Assembly: GCF_963678635.1 (NCBI RefSeq)
Contig: NC_087066.1
Location: 22,663,996 to 22,727,995, forward strand
Length of the DNA: 64,000 nucleotides
Reading direction: 5' to 3'
Source: Symsagittifera roscoffensis
Lineage: Eukaryota > Xenacoelomorpha > Acoela > Convolutidae
The notes below the pieces were generated by a model, which had not been told where the DNA came from, made no database searches, and was given only the letters and a program-made list of their open reading frames with translations. Shown here in pieces: positions 24,635-37,509 of the stretch (position 1 is its first letter; each line of letters begins with the position of its first letter). The position numbers and the translations under genes are program-made.

Positions 24635-25402
24635 TTGTATTTTATCGGAGCAGAGTATGAAATCAGGGGCCACACAAGTTTGCCCGCAATTAAGCATCTT
24701 AGCCCAAACCAGTCTATTGGCTGAGATCTTCAGGTCTGCATCATCTGCAACATACACCGGACACTTCCCGCCCAATTCCAGCACGACCGGAGTCAAATGT
24801 TTTGCTGCTGCTGTCATCACAATCTTTCCGACCGTATTGTTTCCAGTATAAAATATCTTATCAAACTTCTGCTCTAGTAATTCCGTAGTCTCATCTACAC
24901 CTCCGCAAACAACTTTGAAGCACTCATTATCGAGATACTTTGGAATCAAATTAGCGATAAGTTCAGCTGAGTTTTTTGAGATTTCAGAGGGTTTTAAGAC
25001 AGCGCAGTTTCCTGCAGCTATTGCTCCTATGAGTGGCAAAACCACCAATTGAATAGGGTAGTTCCAGGCACCTATTATTAACGCAACTCCCAGGGGTTCG
25101 CGATGCACATAACATGACATCACAGTATACATCAGAGATTTTGTGACATATTCCGGTTTCGTCCAATAATGCAGGTTTTTGATTGCCTCATTAATATCGG
25201 CTTCCAGAAGATCGAGGTCAAACACTGCTGTTTCAGATTTACAACGGCCAAGGTCCTTCTGAATTGCATCTGCAATCTCGTCCGCATTTTCCCTGATCAT
25301 CTTTCTCAGGCCATTGAGTTGCTCCAAACGGAACTCGATTTGTTTCGTTCTCCCATTACGGAAAGCTTTTCTGATATTTTCTACAAGTTCAGTTGTCGTC
25401 AT
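24635..25402 (-). CDS. ALDH3 first coding exon A (distal, alternative or duplicated)
   Basis: The exon encodes 256 aa from ATG at 25402 (G at -3). It has the same motif set as exon B: IIGAWNYP, FYTGNNTVGK, VVLELGGKCP (Glu209) and NCGQTCVAPD (Cys243). It ends CSDKIQ before a GTGAGT donor at 24634, the position homologous to exon B's donor and in the same phase 0. No second copy of the C-terminal exons lies between exon A and exon B (only 361 bp). It is therefore either an alternative first exon spliced over exon B to 23320, or a truncated tandem duplicate. The open frame, intact catalytic residues and preserved donor favour alternative use. Confidence 0.85.
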
Positions 25403-26679
25403 TTCAGGTCTTGTTTCTATTTGTGATATTAGAAGAGACAATAATTTCCAGCAATATAAAGTTCATCAATACAAGAATACAAAAAAGGTTCAATTACAAA
25501 TCAATTGCAACACCTGTCTGAAATGAAAATGAAATATTTAAGAAAATTAGATCAGGTTCACCTGTTTACTTTACTGACATAGAACTTTGAGCTAATTTTA
25601 CTCAATTTGAGGTAAAAAAAAAAGCAGGAATTAACAGTTCTTGTGCACAAAACGGAAACAACCAACAACAATATGACGGGTCTTCACCACAGTTCGCGAA
25701 CCGCTATTGACCCCTTGATTAAACCATCATACAATATTGACTGTCACCGTCAAAAACATCGAATAGCGTTACTGATTGGAATTGAGCAGCACCTCAATCT
25801 CAAGGTGAGAATTGAGCTTAATCCGCTTGATTATCCACTTCTCCTCGGTCCCCACCTCAACGCTGCTCATCAGTCCCAAATTTGACCGGTTCAAAAAACG
25901 CAAGTAAAAATTCAATCAAATTAATTCCAAACTTCATGAAGGCTAATCCGTATCTCTTAAGCTATCTGTGCAAGTAGCACAGAATGTTCCGACCACAGTA
26001 AAATAAGGCAATCACATTATTATAATTCCAAAATTTCGAACTTTTGAGGGTAAAAAGCTGCAAACATAAGATAATAATAGCTTTTAAAAAACGTTAAAAA
26101 CCCGACAAAGCCAAAAATGAAACCGAGTCGAACTTAATATCTACCAATTTATTTTCTGTTTATACCGCTGTTATTAAAGAGTTCCTTTGATTTTTGTTAT
26201 TTTTTTTGCAAGCATAATTGTATTCGGAACTTTCAGTGATACTTGCCCAGCAACCGGCTGCACTTGTTCTAGTATGTATCTGAATTGGTATTAAGGCCAA
26301 ACTAAATTATCTAAAATTTAAAAACAGACACTGTTCCTCCGGTGCCTAAGGAAACCTACGAGTGAAAAAAACTCACATCAATTTACATAATTTAGATGAT
26401 TTTTTCTGAACCCGAACCAACGGTCAACGAGGCTTCAAAATTGACGCGCCTTAGCGCAATTTTTTAAAAATATTGCGGTGCCTGAAAACATCCATAGTAG
26501 GAAATGAATATTTGCAGTAACTTGAACTGGGTGGTAAAACCCCGACTCAGGGCACCTGACATTGGTTAAAACTGCAAACATCGAGCACGCATTTATTTTC
26601 ATAAATAATTGTTCATACCAGTTAAATGCGCCTGAAAATTGAAAATGTAGTTAATTAGTTATAATCGACAACATTTGCG
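25403..26679. other. AT-rich upstream region of the ALDH3 gene
   Basis: No exon was recognised. A block near 25966-26004 (GTGCAAGTAGCACAGAATGT) is a dispersed repeat also seen near 5612. The 80-aa plus-strand ORF at 25643 matches nothing known to me. Confidence 0.4.
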
Positions 26680-27320
26680 ATACAATTAAAACATTGCCTT
26701 ATAAAACATTAAAAAGAAAAAGGAAATTTTTTCAGAAACAAAAAAAGTAACCTGAAAAAAAATTGAAAGTCAGAAAAACTATCTCCAAAAATTTCATTTC
26801 TTTGTCTCGGACTTATTTTATAAACAGCCTTAACAAGCAAAGAACATTAATCGACCTGCAAGGCAACTAAGGTTAAAAAATGAGTCGACCCTCGTTAGGC
26901 CGAAAACGAAATTGTAGACAAAAAGTATTCTAGCTACAACATTTTTCTAAGTAAAATTTTTACGCCTCATCTCTCCTCAAACTGACAAAAAAATTAAAAA
27001 CATTTTCCATGAAAACTCTGCAACATATGTTAACGTGCAATGCAATTAAAACATTGCATTACTAGATAGTGAATAGAAAAAGTCTTCTTTTTTTCAAACA
27101 AAGTTAAGCTGAAATAATGACTTGAAATTCCAAAAAATTCTATCTACTTAAACTTCATACTATATCCCAGACTTTGCTCATAAGTAGCCTTCACAAGTCG
27201 AAATCAAAGGACGAGCGGCAACCAAGGCAATAAAAATTGGTTCGACCCTCGTTAAGCCGAAAAACCAAACTGCAGACAAAAAATTCTAGCTGGAAATTAT
27301 TTTCAAGCGAAACAGACAAA
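26680..27320. repeat. Diverged tandem duplication, step about 358 bp
   Basis: A block with CGACCCTCGTTAGGCCGAAA near 26886 recurs as CGACCCTCGTTAAGCCGAAA near 27244, each followed by a GTAGACAAAAA or GCAGACAAAAA motif and TTCTAGCT. Each unit also starts with an AAAACATTGC motif (26690 and 27048). No coding content was seen. Confidence 0.5.
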
Positions 27321-27660
27321 AGCAAATAGACAAAAACATAATTTGCTTTTTGAACTGCGCACCAAAAAACGACGAAGCCTTTATAACATATGATGAACCC
27401 TTTTAACCGCAAAAACAAAATCAAACAAAATTATTACAAAATCGGCTGTAAGAAAACGGCAACGTATACGTCACTGAAGAACAGAAGTCTAGGACCAAAG
27501 TCTGTATGCTGCTAAACACTGATTTGCAAAACGCCTACTCGGTGTTTAACTGAGCATGGCTAATACCGTCTAGTAAGCCATAACCGTAGAAAAGCTACCT
27601 ACATTCAAACCAACGAGAAACCAATCGGAAAAAGGAGCGACCGGGCCAAACAAAGTTTTT
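27321..27660. other. Unassigned spacer
   Basis: Nothing recognised between the diverged duplication and the LINE remnant. Confidence 0.3.
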
Positions 27661-29340
27661 ATAAGGCAGCACACGTGGGAGTTTGGAACTTGCAATTATA
27701 GGACCTTTAAAGGAATTGAAAGAATTGAGTTAGAACAATGGATCGGGGAGCCGCGTTGCGACGTCCTGGGAAGATACGAGACCCGCTTGAACTCCGACTG
27801 AGTCTGTGATCTTGGTAGAAAACGTGAATTAGTGAAAAGTGGAATTAGTAGTGAGACATTCAAAGTAAACGTTTACTACAGTCCTACTAGCCCCGATAAA
27901 GAAAAAGGTGAAAAGCGGGTTGATTGCATCTACACTGATCCCTACAGAGTAATGAACCATGGCATCCCCAGCCGTGAAGTTGGATCTCATCCTCTGATTG
28001 ATCAGCCAAGAGCAATTAGCCGTATGACTTTCATCGACCTGCAAAAGCTTTAGATTCTATCGATAGGGAAGATTTGTTTATTGCCCTGGATGATTTTGGA
28101 ATCCCACGAGATCCCACCTGGATGATTTTGGAATCCGTACTAAGCCGATCGGTAACCTTGATAAGAATTTCATTTTTAGAGTGAATTGAGGAACGCGGCA
28201 ACGGTGCAATTTGGGTCAATTGTTGTTTATCATTCTTTTGACTTCCTCCTAAGAAAGAAGTAAGACCATTGGAGAGACAAGAAAACTTGCATATGCTGCT
28301 GATCTGGCACTGATTTCCGACAACCAAGCAAATGCTACAAAGTCGCTGAATGAGATGACAAAAACTTTTGGATTGGCTCAGCTAGAAATATCTGCCGAGA
28401 AAAATTGAGTATTGTAATCAACGCCAAAGAAAATACAATACGTATGTCCCCACCAATGTGCTCAGGTTGAACAGATTGCTCACTTTGGGTACCTGGGCAG
28501 CATTCTATCATCTGATGGCAGCACTGACAAGGCTATCAGCGCTCGCATTTCTAAGACAAAGATATCAATGCTACGTCTTAGACCAGTCCCAGTGTCAAAA
28601 AGACTGACACTAAGGAACAAGGGTCTCCTCATCGAAACTTTCCTGAAGTCTGTCTCTTTATACGGCTTAAAGTCCCTTATTATCAGATCTATTGATTTTG
28701 GTAGAGTAGAGGCGGTTATACACCGCGCTAAAAGAATGTGTCAAAGGCTAGAACAGTGAAACGACATAAGAGTAAAGGAATTACAAGAAAAAGTACAAAC
28801 TACGCCAGTCGCATGCCAACTATGCAGGCGAAGGGCTCAACTGTATGCTCCCTTTAAAAACATCGGAGTCGGTAGAATGAATGAACTACTGGAAGGAGCT
28901 AAGGTTTGGCAAAAAGATTGGATAAGGCAGCTATGTGCTGTTTTGACAATTATGGGCTCACGACAGTGTTACCAGGACCACTCAACCTGATAACTTAACT
29001 TAAGTTCACGAATAGTGGAGGTTTTAAAGCAAATGCTATTGACAGAAGTTCGTAAACAATTCAATGAGCTATCAAAACTGACAGAATTTTTCATAGCAAA
29101 AAAAAAAAACAGGCATCTCAGAGACAATCACTCAGAGCCCTCGCTCGGTCCTGACCTCCGATAGCGGTGAAAATTATGAAAGAACTGAAAGTATCAAAGG
29201 AACTGAAAAAACAGCAGAGATCCCCCAGCAGCACAGCAACGGGGGTCCAAGAAAGGCATTTTGAATGCACCTTACCGGATTGTAACAAGACTTATGTCTA
29301 TGTCAGTGGATTGACCAAACATGCCATCCTCATGTGAAAT
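27661..29340 (+). mobile_element. Decayed LINE with endonuclease start, RT and C2H2-like tail
   Basis: Plus-strand fragments in changing frames: HVGVWNLQL near 27674 resembles the start of an AP endonuclease; most of that domain is missing. An RT-like FIDLQKALDSIDRED lies near 28033, YAADLALISD near 28290 replaces the YADD motif, and FGYLGSILSSDGSTDKAI near 28483 leads into the RT C-terminal thumb-like ORF (28568-28759). A C2H2-like finger (FECTLPDCNKTYVYVSGLTKH) sits at about 29259-29330. Multiple stops and an internal deletion show an old, dead copy. It differs from the LINE at 16-20.7 kb. Confidence 0.6.
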
Positions 29341-30539
29341 TGATCAGCTCATCAAACCGACAGTCTCAGCACCCTAAATGAGTCGGCAATTCTTCGCATC
29401 AAACCAAGACAGGAGCACAGGCGACGAGTTGCTATGATACTCGCTCTGCTCTTATCGGTGTTCTGTTAAACACTGTTATGTGAAGCACAGTTATTCGAGT
29501 GTCAAACCCAGGCCAATGCCCGAGCCGCCAAGTCATGTTGGCCTTCTCCCGGTGGGTACATTCAAGAGGCAAAATAGTGCAGAAACTAGCGTCATGACCT
29601 TCACAGCTCCCTCGGAAAGGAAGACGAAATCCCGGAGGGAGACTCATTTCGTTTCAAGTTCTAAGAATTTGATAGTGTCAAAGCCATTGCCTGTACCAGT
29701 TGAGGTGCAGATGGGAGGAAAATAATTACGGCAAAAAGTCCAGTTACCGATTACAAGTCACTTACTTTCACAAAAAAATAACCATGATTGAAGCCGAGGG
29801 GTTAAGAATCTACGAAGAGGGTAATTTCGAATATCAAAAAACTGTCTTTCAAACTCAAATTTAAGCAATTTTTGGGGCATTTTGAAACCACGGGCTGCCA
29901 TGCAAAGCAGCGCTTGATGTTTGAGTTGGTACCATTGCTTGGGTTAAAACAACTTCACTGATAAAAAAAACTTTCGTCAGATAGTCGTTTCGTAAATTTC
30001 AAGGAAAGATATTTCAGTTCATGCACCAATCTAAGCACCTCTTTTTCAATGAATGAAACAGTTAGTCGGCATAAGCCGATTCTCTTGAAGCGCATTGAAA
30101 AGTTTCCTACAACGATGAGCAAGAGACCTTGCATGAACCTTGGTTTTGGTTTTCGGCAGAACATTCTGGTTGGTCCTACTGGCTTACAAAAAAGAAAAAA
30201 TTATTTAATTAAACTTCTGCGCGGAAACCAGCTATCAATCATTGGGATTAAAGCCAAAAAAAAATAAGCAGACAAACGATGATAGGAGTTTAGAAACTTA
30301 CCAGACGAAATCACAATCATACCTATCAAAAAAGTCCAAAAAGACCAGCGGACCACGAGGCATGCCAATTATTGCTTGACCAAGAGAGAAGAGGCCTCAA
30401 ATGCGTTGATGTTCCATAATAAAGCACGTTTAAATTCCTGCAGATTTGTGAGAAAAATTGTATATGGAAAAAACTGAAGTAGTTACAAGCCACTTTCTCT
30501 CAGAAGTGAGACAAGATCTTTTAAGTATGTTCATTATTT
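29341..30539. other. Unassigned region
   Basis: An 81-aa ORF at 29480-29725 (plus) and a 72-aa ORF at 30049-30267 (plus) are the longest, without recognisable domains or splice context. I would not call either a gene. Confidence 0.35.
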
Positions 30540-31880
30540 CATTAGCGCACAAAAACAAGATTGTAGTTTTAGGGAAAAACTAACCCAAATTGTGACAACG
30601 AAGGATAATTGGGGAAAAATCAGTTTTGAAACCAGAAGTCAATCAAATTTCTTTGCGTTACATGCAATATTATTAAAACTCGCGCTTCAGCTTTAAAATT
30701 GCGAACGAATTTAAAGTGAACTTATCTAACTCAAACTTACTTAAAAAGATGAACCTGAGCATGAACAAAAAAAGAGAAAAACAATAAAACGCTTGCCAAA
30801 TATGCCCTCACTTCGACAATTGACCCTTGAAAAAGATGGAGCCAATTTGAAAACAAAGCCAACATTCAGTTAGAACACAGCCAACTGACAGTTGGAAAAG
30901 AGTAATGAACGCAAGTAAACAAAATAGACTTTGTTGAAAAAATCTCTGAAAAAAAATCTCTGCAACAAAAAATCTCTGAAACTTCAAAGAAAAAAAAATA
31001 GATGACCTTTAAGCTCTTTGAGTTTCTAAAACAGTTTTTGATTGGCGTTTTTTTATAACATTAGCCTAATTTGAAAAAACGGGATCAATAGGTAAAGTTT
31101 TTATTCCGCTGGAAATCTAAAAATAAAATTCTAATTTCGAAACCAGAAACTCATCACGTTTTTTTGCGCTATTTATGTACTTTTCAGCAGATGAATTTCA
31201 ATTGAATTGAAAAAGAACATATATACCTAAGTGCATTCATGAATGCATTAATATGTATGCATGCACAACTGTAATTTTTTGAGCATTTTAAGACTTTACC
31301 TGAAAAAAAAAACAAAAAAAAATCACCAAGAACTATTTAAGAGTTGTCACTACGTTCATTAGTCTCAAAGAGAAGAAAAGTGGCAATGGACTCAAGGATA
31401 CCAGAAAAACGATGAATTCGGACATCTTGTAACTGTCGAGCGAAAAAAGCAAACCCAATTGACATTATTTGAATTTCGAGCATCTTTCAAAATAACCAAT
31501 TTTTTCAAACAGAGAAGAAGCGGAGCTCAGCATCACCTGCGATACAGCACAAACATTAAAAACAAAAGAAATCGAAAAAAAATACGGATTATGATCAAAA
31601 ATCTAAGTGAACCAAATTGTTCGTATAACTCGATAAAAGATAATTAGGGGCCAAGCTAAAACAGTATGTGCCTGCTCGATAATTTAGATTTTGTTCTACG
31701 GATCCGGGATGAAATGATTAATTTCGAAAATGGAATACTGCAAAAAACCTTAGTTGTTCCTCTATTAAAATAAGTGAAAAGAGTGAAAAATTTGGAGATA
31801 TTAGAATTCTCCCAGGACATGATTTTTCTTTTACAACACATTAAGGCAACGCCAATACTGTAAAAAAATTCGCAATACGG
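30540..31880. repeat. Dispersed AT-rich repeat module, copy 1
   Basis: Ordered landmarks shared with 33480-34000, 34870-36010, 36060-36600 and 37530-37800: a CCAACTGACAGTTGGAAAAG or similar motif followed by ATGAACGCAAG; a TCACGTTTTTTTG motif; an ATTTTAAGACTTT..CCTGAAAAAAAA motif; and a motif of the type CTACGTTCATT with a following ACTC or TCTC. Copies are strongly diverged. No protein coding was recognised. Confidence 0.4.
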
Positions 31881-33080
31881 TTATTTCGATTGAACTCTCT
31901 ATCTCAGCTATGGTAGGGTAGTTTCTAAGAAAATCATAAAGTTCCTTAAAACGGTCAAAGTTCAAAAACTTGAGTTTCCGAAATCCATAACTTTTTTCTT
32001 CAAGAAGAAGGCCGTGGCCGCTTAAGCAGAGAAGATTTCCAAAACCGCTTTTCTCGATTGTAATCGTACACTGAATATATGATTGCCAGAGTAGTTTTCG
32101 AGAAAATAAAAAGTTTCCAAAAAACGGTCAATGAATCAAAAACTTGACCTTTTCGCGGATCATACCTTTTGTGTTAAAATAATAGTTCGTAACCACTTAT
32201 GCAGAAGAAAATCACCAATTATTGACTTTTATTGACTTTTCCGATGACAATAACCAATTATTGACTTTTCCGATGGCAATAATTTTATGCAATAAAAAAT
32301 GGGCGTAGTCTATTATGCAGGGAGCTTTCCACAACCGGTTGTTTTGATGAATCTCTGCTTTCGGAGGGTAGTTTTCGAGTAAGTTATAAAAGAATAAAAA
32401 ATGATCAAAAAAAAGCAAATATTTAACTATTCCGAGGGCCAAAACTATTCGTTCAGAAAAAACTTGGCGTGAACGCTTATTCATGGGAGGTTCCCATAAC
32501 TCGTTCTGTGCATTGAAACCAAAAATTCAGATTTGTGAGAGTAGTTTTTGAGAAAATGGAAAAACTCCAAAAATAAGGGTCAAATATTCCCCCACCACAG
32601 ACTTTTTCGAAGGCTGTAGACAGTAGGTTAAAGTGGAAAGATACCACGGGATTTTGTAGGCTTAAGAGGAAGAATGCGGTCTTTCTATTTATATACTTTG
32701 TTTTCGGAATTCGGTAGAGTAGTTTTATACTGAAATAAAAAAAACCATCTGCAAAAAGTGAAAAAAAAAATTCATAACACATGATTTTGTCAAACATTAT
32801 TTTTTTGGCCATCGTAACTATACAAAACAAGTTGACTAACCGATACAACACCAGCCGAAACCATTTAGTCGAAAAAAATATATATTTCAAACCAGACGTG
32901 GTAATATATTCCAAATGACATATTACAGAACTTCCAATTATAGTAAGAAAAAAATATAAAATAAAACAAAATTCATGAATTACAAAGAAAATAGTCAAAA
33001 AATTAGTACCAGATAACATTACTATTTTTACAGAAAAGGAAAATGAACCGTCGGAAACTAGGCCGAAAAGCACAAATCCG
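31881..33080. repeat. Degenerate satellite, unit about 175-180 bp
   Basis: A landmark of the type AGAGTAGTTTTCGAGAAAAT followed by AAAA(A)GTTCC or a variant recurs near 31912, 32091, 32366, 32541 and 32715. Steps are 174-180 bp except for one of 275 bp. Downstream of it a GGTCAA..CAAAAACTTGA motif recurs. The 198-aa hydrophobic minus-strand ORF at 32477-33073 spans several units and is judged spurious. Confidence 0.55.
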
Positions 33081-36000
33081 AAAAAAAAAATATTTTTTCG
33101 AGAAAGTTAATTAAAAACTAATTACGGTCCGAAACGAATTCCACTTATTAGGTCCTAGATGAGGCAGTTTTACTTGAACTTTTAAGAAATTGATTATGTC
33201 TTGAAACTTACCATTCCTCAAACAATTACCATTCTGTGAACAAAATTATTTACGGGGAAAAGTCTAGTGCCCGATAGCAATACCCTTGCTTATCGCGAGG
33301 GTAAATAACGATCGCTTTACTATTTTTCTCAACACAGAGCAGTTTTTGAAAATTTCTTAATGTTGTTCGAATCACAAATGAAAGGGCGTTTTTTGGTATA
33401 TCTCACGGTACCTGATATAGCGTGGAGAGCAAAAAAATCTTGAGCACATCCGAATACAAAGTTCCTACCCAATTTCAATAGCCGGAACAATGAAAAATTA
33501 AACTCATTTTAAAGCATAAAAGAAAATACACTAATACGAAAAACTTAATTTTAAGACTTTCTCCTGAAAAACAGCAAGACCTCAATAAGTGTCAGAACAC
33601 TGTTCATCGACACTTCATAAAAACTAAAAGACGAAAATTGAGTAATCACTACGAATATGAGTATTGATACGACCAATTATTAAAAAGAATATACACTTTT
33701 GAAACACAAAATTATTCAACGGGTTTTCACGCTGTTTACACTTTTGTAGTAAGATCGCAGCTTCCCTTCCTTTCGTTAAATGAAATTGAATTGAAACTTA
33801 AAAGTGCAGATCTACGTGAGCGCATTGATATTTACGAACGGACTTCGGTATTCATTAGAGCATTTTATGTTTTAGAGCCTAAAATTACGACCTATTTAAG
33901 TGTCCTCGCGACGTTCATTGACACTTAAACTGATTTCTATAGAAAAATATTATTATTCGAACTAATGAAACTTAATAAATATGATTATTCCTAACCCTCG
34001 CGCTTGTGTTCATTTGACGGCCTGAATAGTCGAAACGATGCATCAATGGGTAAAACACACATAGAAACTCCGTAAAAAAATTCAGTGGACCGGACCGTAA
34101 ACGACTTCAATAACTATATTTAACCGGCAAAAACGTTGATTTTTTGATCGCCTCAGAAGTGCACGGTTGTAACTTAAACATTTGTTTCAAGCATGAAAAG
34201 GCCATTAATCTGAAACCTCTTCTTATAGAGCTATAAAGCTTAATTAACAGACACAAAACCGCCTTGGCGATCTGCAGAATTGATAGGAAATGACAAATAA
34301 GCAGAGCAAAATGAGGCAAAAAAAGACAATATTGTCTAAGCAGAAAAGTACTGACACTTAACTGGTTACAAAAAAAAACAATAAGAAAATCATGACTAGA
34401 TGATATATGATTGCATCGTAGTAGTCTGAACAAAATAACTTAACATTGATTAAATAAAAACTTAACGCCGATCATTATCGACAAGAAAATTGTGGCTACT
34501 CGGTTAATTTTAAAGAAAACCAAATGCACCAATTAGGCAATAAGTTCTGCTCGCCATTTCGTCTGCATTCTTCACCCGTCAACACTTAGACTTATCATTT
34601 AACTGCCAATTAATTGGCAAAAACAATTCCCTCCAAACCTGTTTGATGATACCGTCCTAATTGTAAAGTTTTAAATACAAGTAGAAATTTAGACGAGGGT
34701 AATAAAACCTAAGGTAGTTGCTGGTTCAAAATTTTGCATGTGGAATCTACATTATATGATTGATTGTAGCAATTAACATTATTTCACAGTTTTCAAATTT
34801 AACTTTTGAAAAAAAAACACCCTCGCGTTGCAATTAGTTGAATAACATGAATTACTGAAAATTTATCATTTAAAATCTAAAAAAAACGACAATGAACAGC
34901 TTCAAAAAACAGTAAATCATAATGAACAACAGCATGCTGGAAAAGTAACATGAGCTCAGAAAACAAAAAAAAACGACCGATTTCTTAAAATTTTCAAGGA
35001 AAAATACATGGCCTCAGGGTGTTTGAGTTTCCAGAATCTTTAATAATCTTTTCTGATAAAACTAACCTAATTCGATAAAACAGGTTCAATAAAAACTTTT
35101 TACTCGACTGGGAAATCTGATAATCAAAACCCCCCTTTCGAGCCTAAATTTCAAGTTTTTCCATGCAATTTTCACATTTTTTTAAATGACAGCTTGATTT
35201 TTCTTCCAATTAGCAAATGAACTTGAAAAAAGCCAAACGGCGGAAAATAGAACTTCCGCGTAACAATTTAGAACTTTTCCTGAAAAAAAACTAATTAACA
35301 CGGCGTAAATAATAGATAAATTACTTCGTTCAGTTAAAAAAAATCAGAGTAGCCGGATAGATACAGACCAAGATTGTTCTGACCACAGTAAATTAATCAA
35401 CTCACGGAAAAATTATATAAGTTTTTCAAACATTTTCATTAGCTACCAGATCCGTTTCTCTGCAAAGAAAAATTTCTGAATCTTCTTTTGAAATCCAAAC
35501 AAAGACCAAACAGGCTTTAAAATACTACTTTTTTTCGAGCGTACTGATATCTCATGCATAGACAACAGTCAGACCGTTAGAAAAAGTAACAAGGTACTTA
35601 AGGGAAAAAAGTGACTACCCGTGGACTATAAATCACTTGCAATGAAAATTGCGATAAACACAAAATGCATCAACGAGTTCTTAATTTTAGCGATAATCGG
35701 AGACCAAAGTTACCATACATTATTAAGAAATGTGCTCCACTCAATTGAAAAAAGGACATTAAAAAATATAAAAAAGTGAGATCTGCAGGGTCCAGCACTC
35801 GCGCTTCAATAGATGTGATGGTGAAAACCATAACTGAGCCTGCCTGAAAATTCAACACACACATGCAAAAAGTAGTTTCGCATCACCTGCAACACAACAC
35901 CATGAGAGCATGTGAAACTAGTAGATACAAAGAAGACGACCACCGCTAGATCGAATAAACATTAAAAAATTGAAGAAAAAACCAGATCTACCAAAATTAT

Positions 36001-37045
36001 GATTGATCTACGATTGTCTTGATAAACGTAAATTCTGAGAAAAACATGCCGTTTGCGACATTTGAATTTATACTAACATAGCCAACAGACAGCTGGAAAA
36101 AGCCGATGAACTAAAAAAAACAGAAAAAAATTGGATTTTTTTTTTATATCTCAATTTCGGAGAAAAAATGACAACTTTAGGCTAATTTAATTTCTGAAAA
36201 AAAAAAAACTAATGTTCGCTGGGAAATTCGATAATTAAATTCCTTTTTCAAAACTAGAATTCGATCACGTTTTTTGTGACTTTAACACTTCTAATGTTCG
36301 ATAGAGAAGTTTGCCTTCCTTCTAACACAGGAACTGAACTGAACTTAAAAAAATTTAAAGTCAAACCGCGAAAAAGCAAATTTGAGCCTGAACAAATTTA
36401 AGACTTTTCTTGTGAAAAAAAAACAAAGAAAATCTAAGAGCCTGATCTACGTTCATCGACTCTTAATTAAAACAACAGCAGAGCATACCAAAATGTACGA
36501 AAGCCGACAATACTCGAGCAGGCATCCGTTCAGTCAAAAAGAAAACGTTTTCATGAAAAAATCTTACAAATCAACAAAAAAATGAGTTCCCAAAACACAC
36601 TTTCACACATACAAACCTTGCAGACCAAAAAAAGAGAGAAAAAATTGAAACTATACCAAATCGAATTAAGTTAATTAATGAACAACATAAAATGTGCGTT
36701 TAAGAGATGAAATGGTTCTAAAATTGCAAAACTGCTCAAAACCTGTCGGTAGGTTGATAAAACTACATAGCTGAGAAATTGATTCTCTGATTGTGTTTCT
36801 ACGGAAAAAAGTCTATGTTACGATTTGATCGCAAGCATAATCAATGGCTTATAATACGAACGCAAAATGTACATCAAATTTTATTTAAAAAATATTTTGA
36901 AACGTAAGGCTAAGCATTAAAAATGCGTTTTTTAATTATTTCAAAATAAGGTATTGTGAAACATGTGTATTAAAAGAGGTATAAATATATATGGATAAAT
37001 ACATAACGCTTCTTAAAACTTTGCTGCAATAGAATTTTCTGACTT
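33081..37045. repeat. AT-rich region with further copies of the dispersed module
   Basis: Copies 2-4 of the module described at 30540 lie at about 33480-34000, 34870-36010 and 36060-36600. The block near 35350-35400 shows GTTCTGACCACAGTAAA, a variant of the motif near 25985. No coding exon was recognised; short ORFs at 34107, 35670 and 36382 are not supported. Confidence 0.35.
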
Positions 37046-37054
37046 GTAAAAAGG

Positions 37055-37500
37055 GGGTCTAGGACAACAAGCCGACGGGACTTCAAGCCGAAGGGATTTC
37101 AAGCCGAAATTAAACCTTACCAAGCACCTCAAAACACTATTTTATCATCTGTAAAACGTTATTTTTAAAAAATTTTGGCAAGTTTAGTCCATAATAAACG
37201 TTATTCATGACAATGCACCACTTGTGATTGGCATCCGTTAATAACATCAGCCGGTTTTTGAAATTCATAAATTATAAACATGAAAAATGCCTTCAACCAT
37301 GTTTTACTTTTCAACTTTCAAACATCATTTGGAGGCTTAAATTTTATGAAAACGCCAATAACTTGTGAAGAAAGATCATGAAATTCAGAAATTCTTCAAA
37401 AAAGTTTTCAAATTAATCGTATTTCACGAGTTCCATTCGGCTTGAAGTCCCTAATTTTACGATTCGGCTTGAAGTCCCGTCGGCTTGATGTCCGGCACCC
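37055..37500. mobile_element. 446-bp MITE with terminal inverted repeats and target-site duplication
   Basis: Left terminus GGGTCTAGGACAACAAGCCG and the reverse complement of the right terminus GGGTGCCGGACATCAAGCCG match at 16 of 20 bases and continue in near-perfect inverted match (ACGGGACTTCAAGCCGAA). The element is flanked by GTAAAAAGG on both sides (37046-37054 and 37501-37509). An ACTTCAAGCCGAA-type sub-repeat occurs twice inside each end. There is no transposase ORF. An 8-9-bp duplication fits the hAT, P or Mutator groups; I do not recognise the family. Confidence 0.8.
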
Positions 37501-37509
37501 GTAAAAAGG

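Noticed and set aside
29480-29725. 81-aa plus-strand ORF with Pro/Ser content as an exon
   Set aside because: No domain, no convincing splice sites and no partner exons; it lies just behind a dead LINE.
32477-33073. 198-aa hydrophobic minus-strand ORF
   Set aside because: It crosses several units of a degenerate satellite; the hydrophobicity reflects A-rich sequence read in antisense. No family motif.
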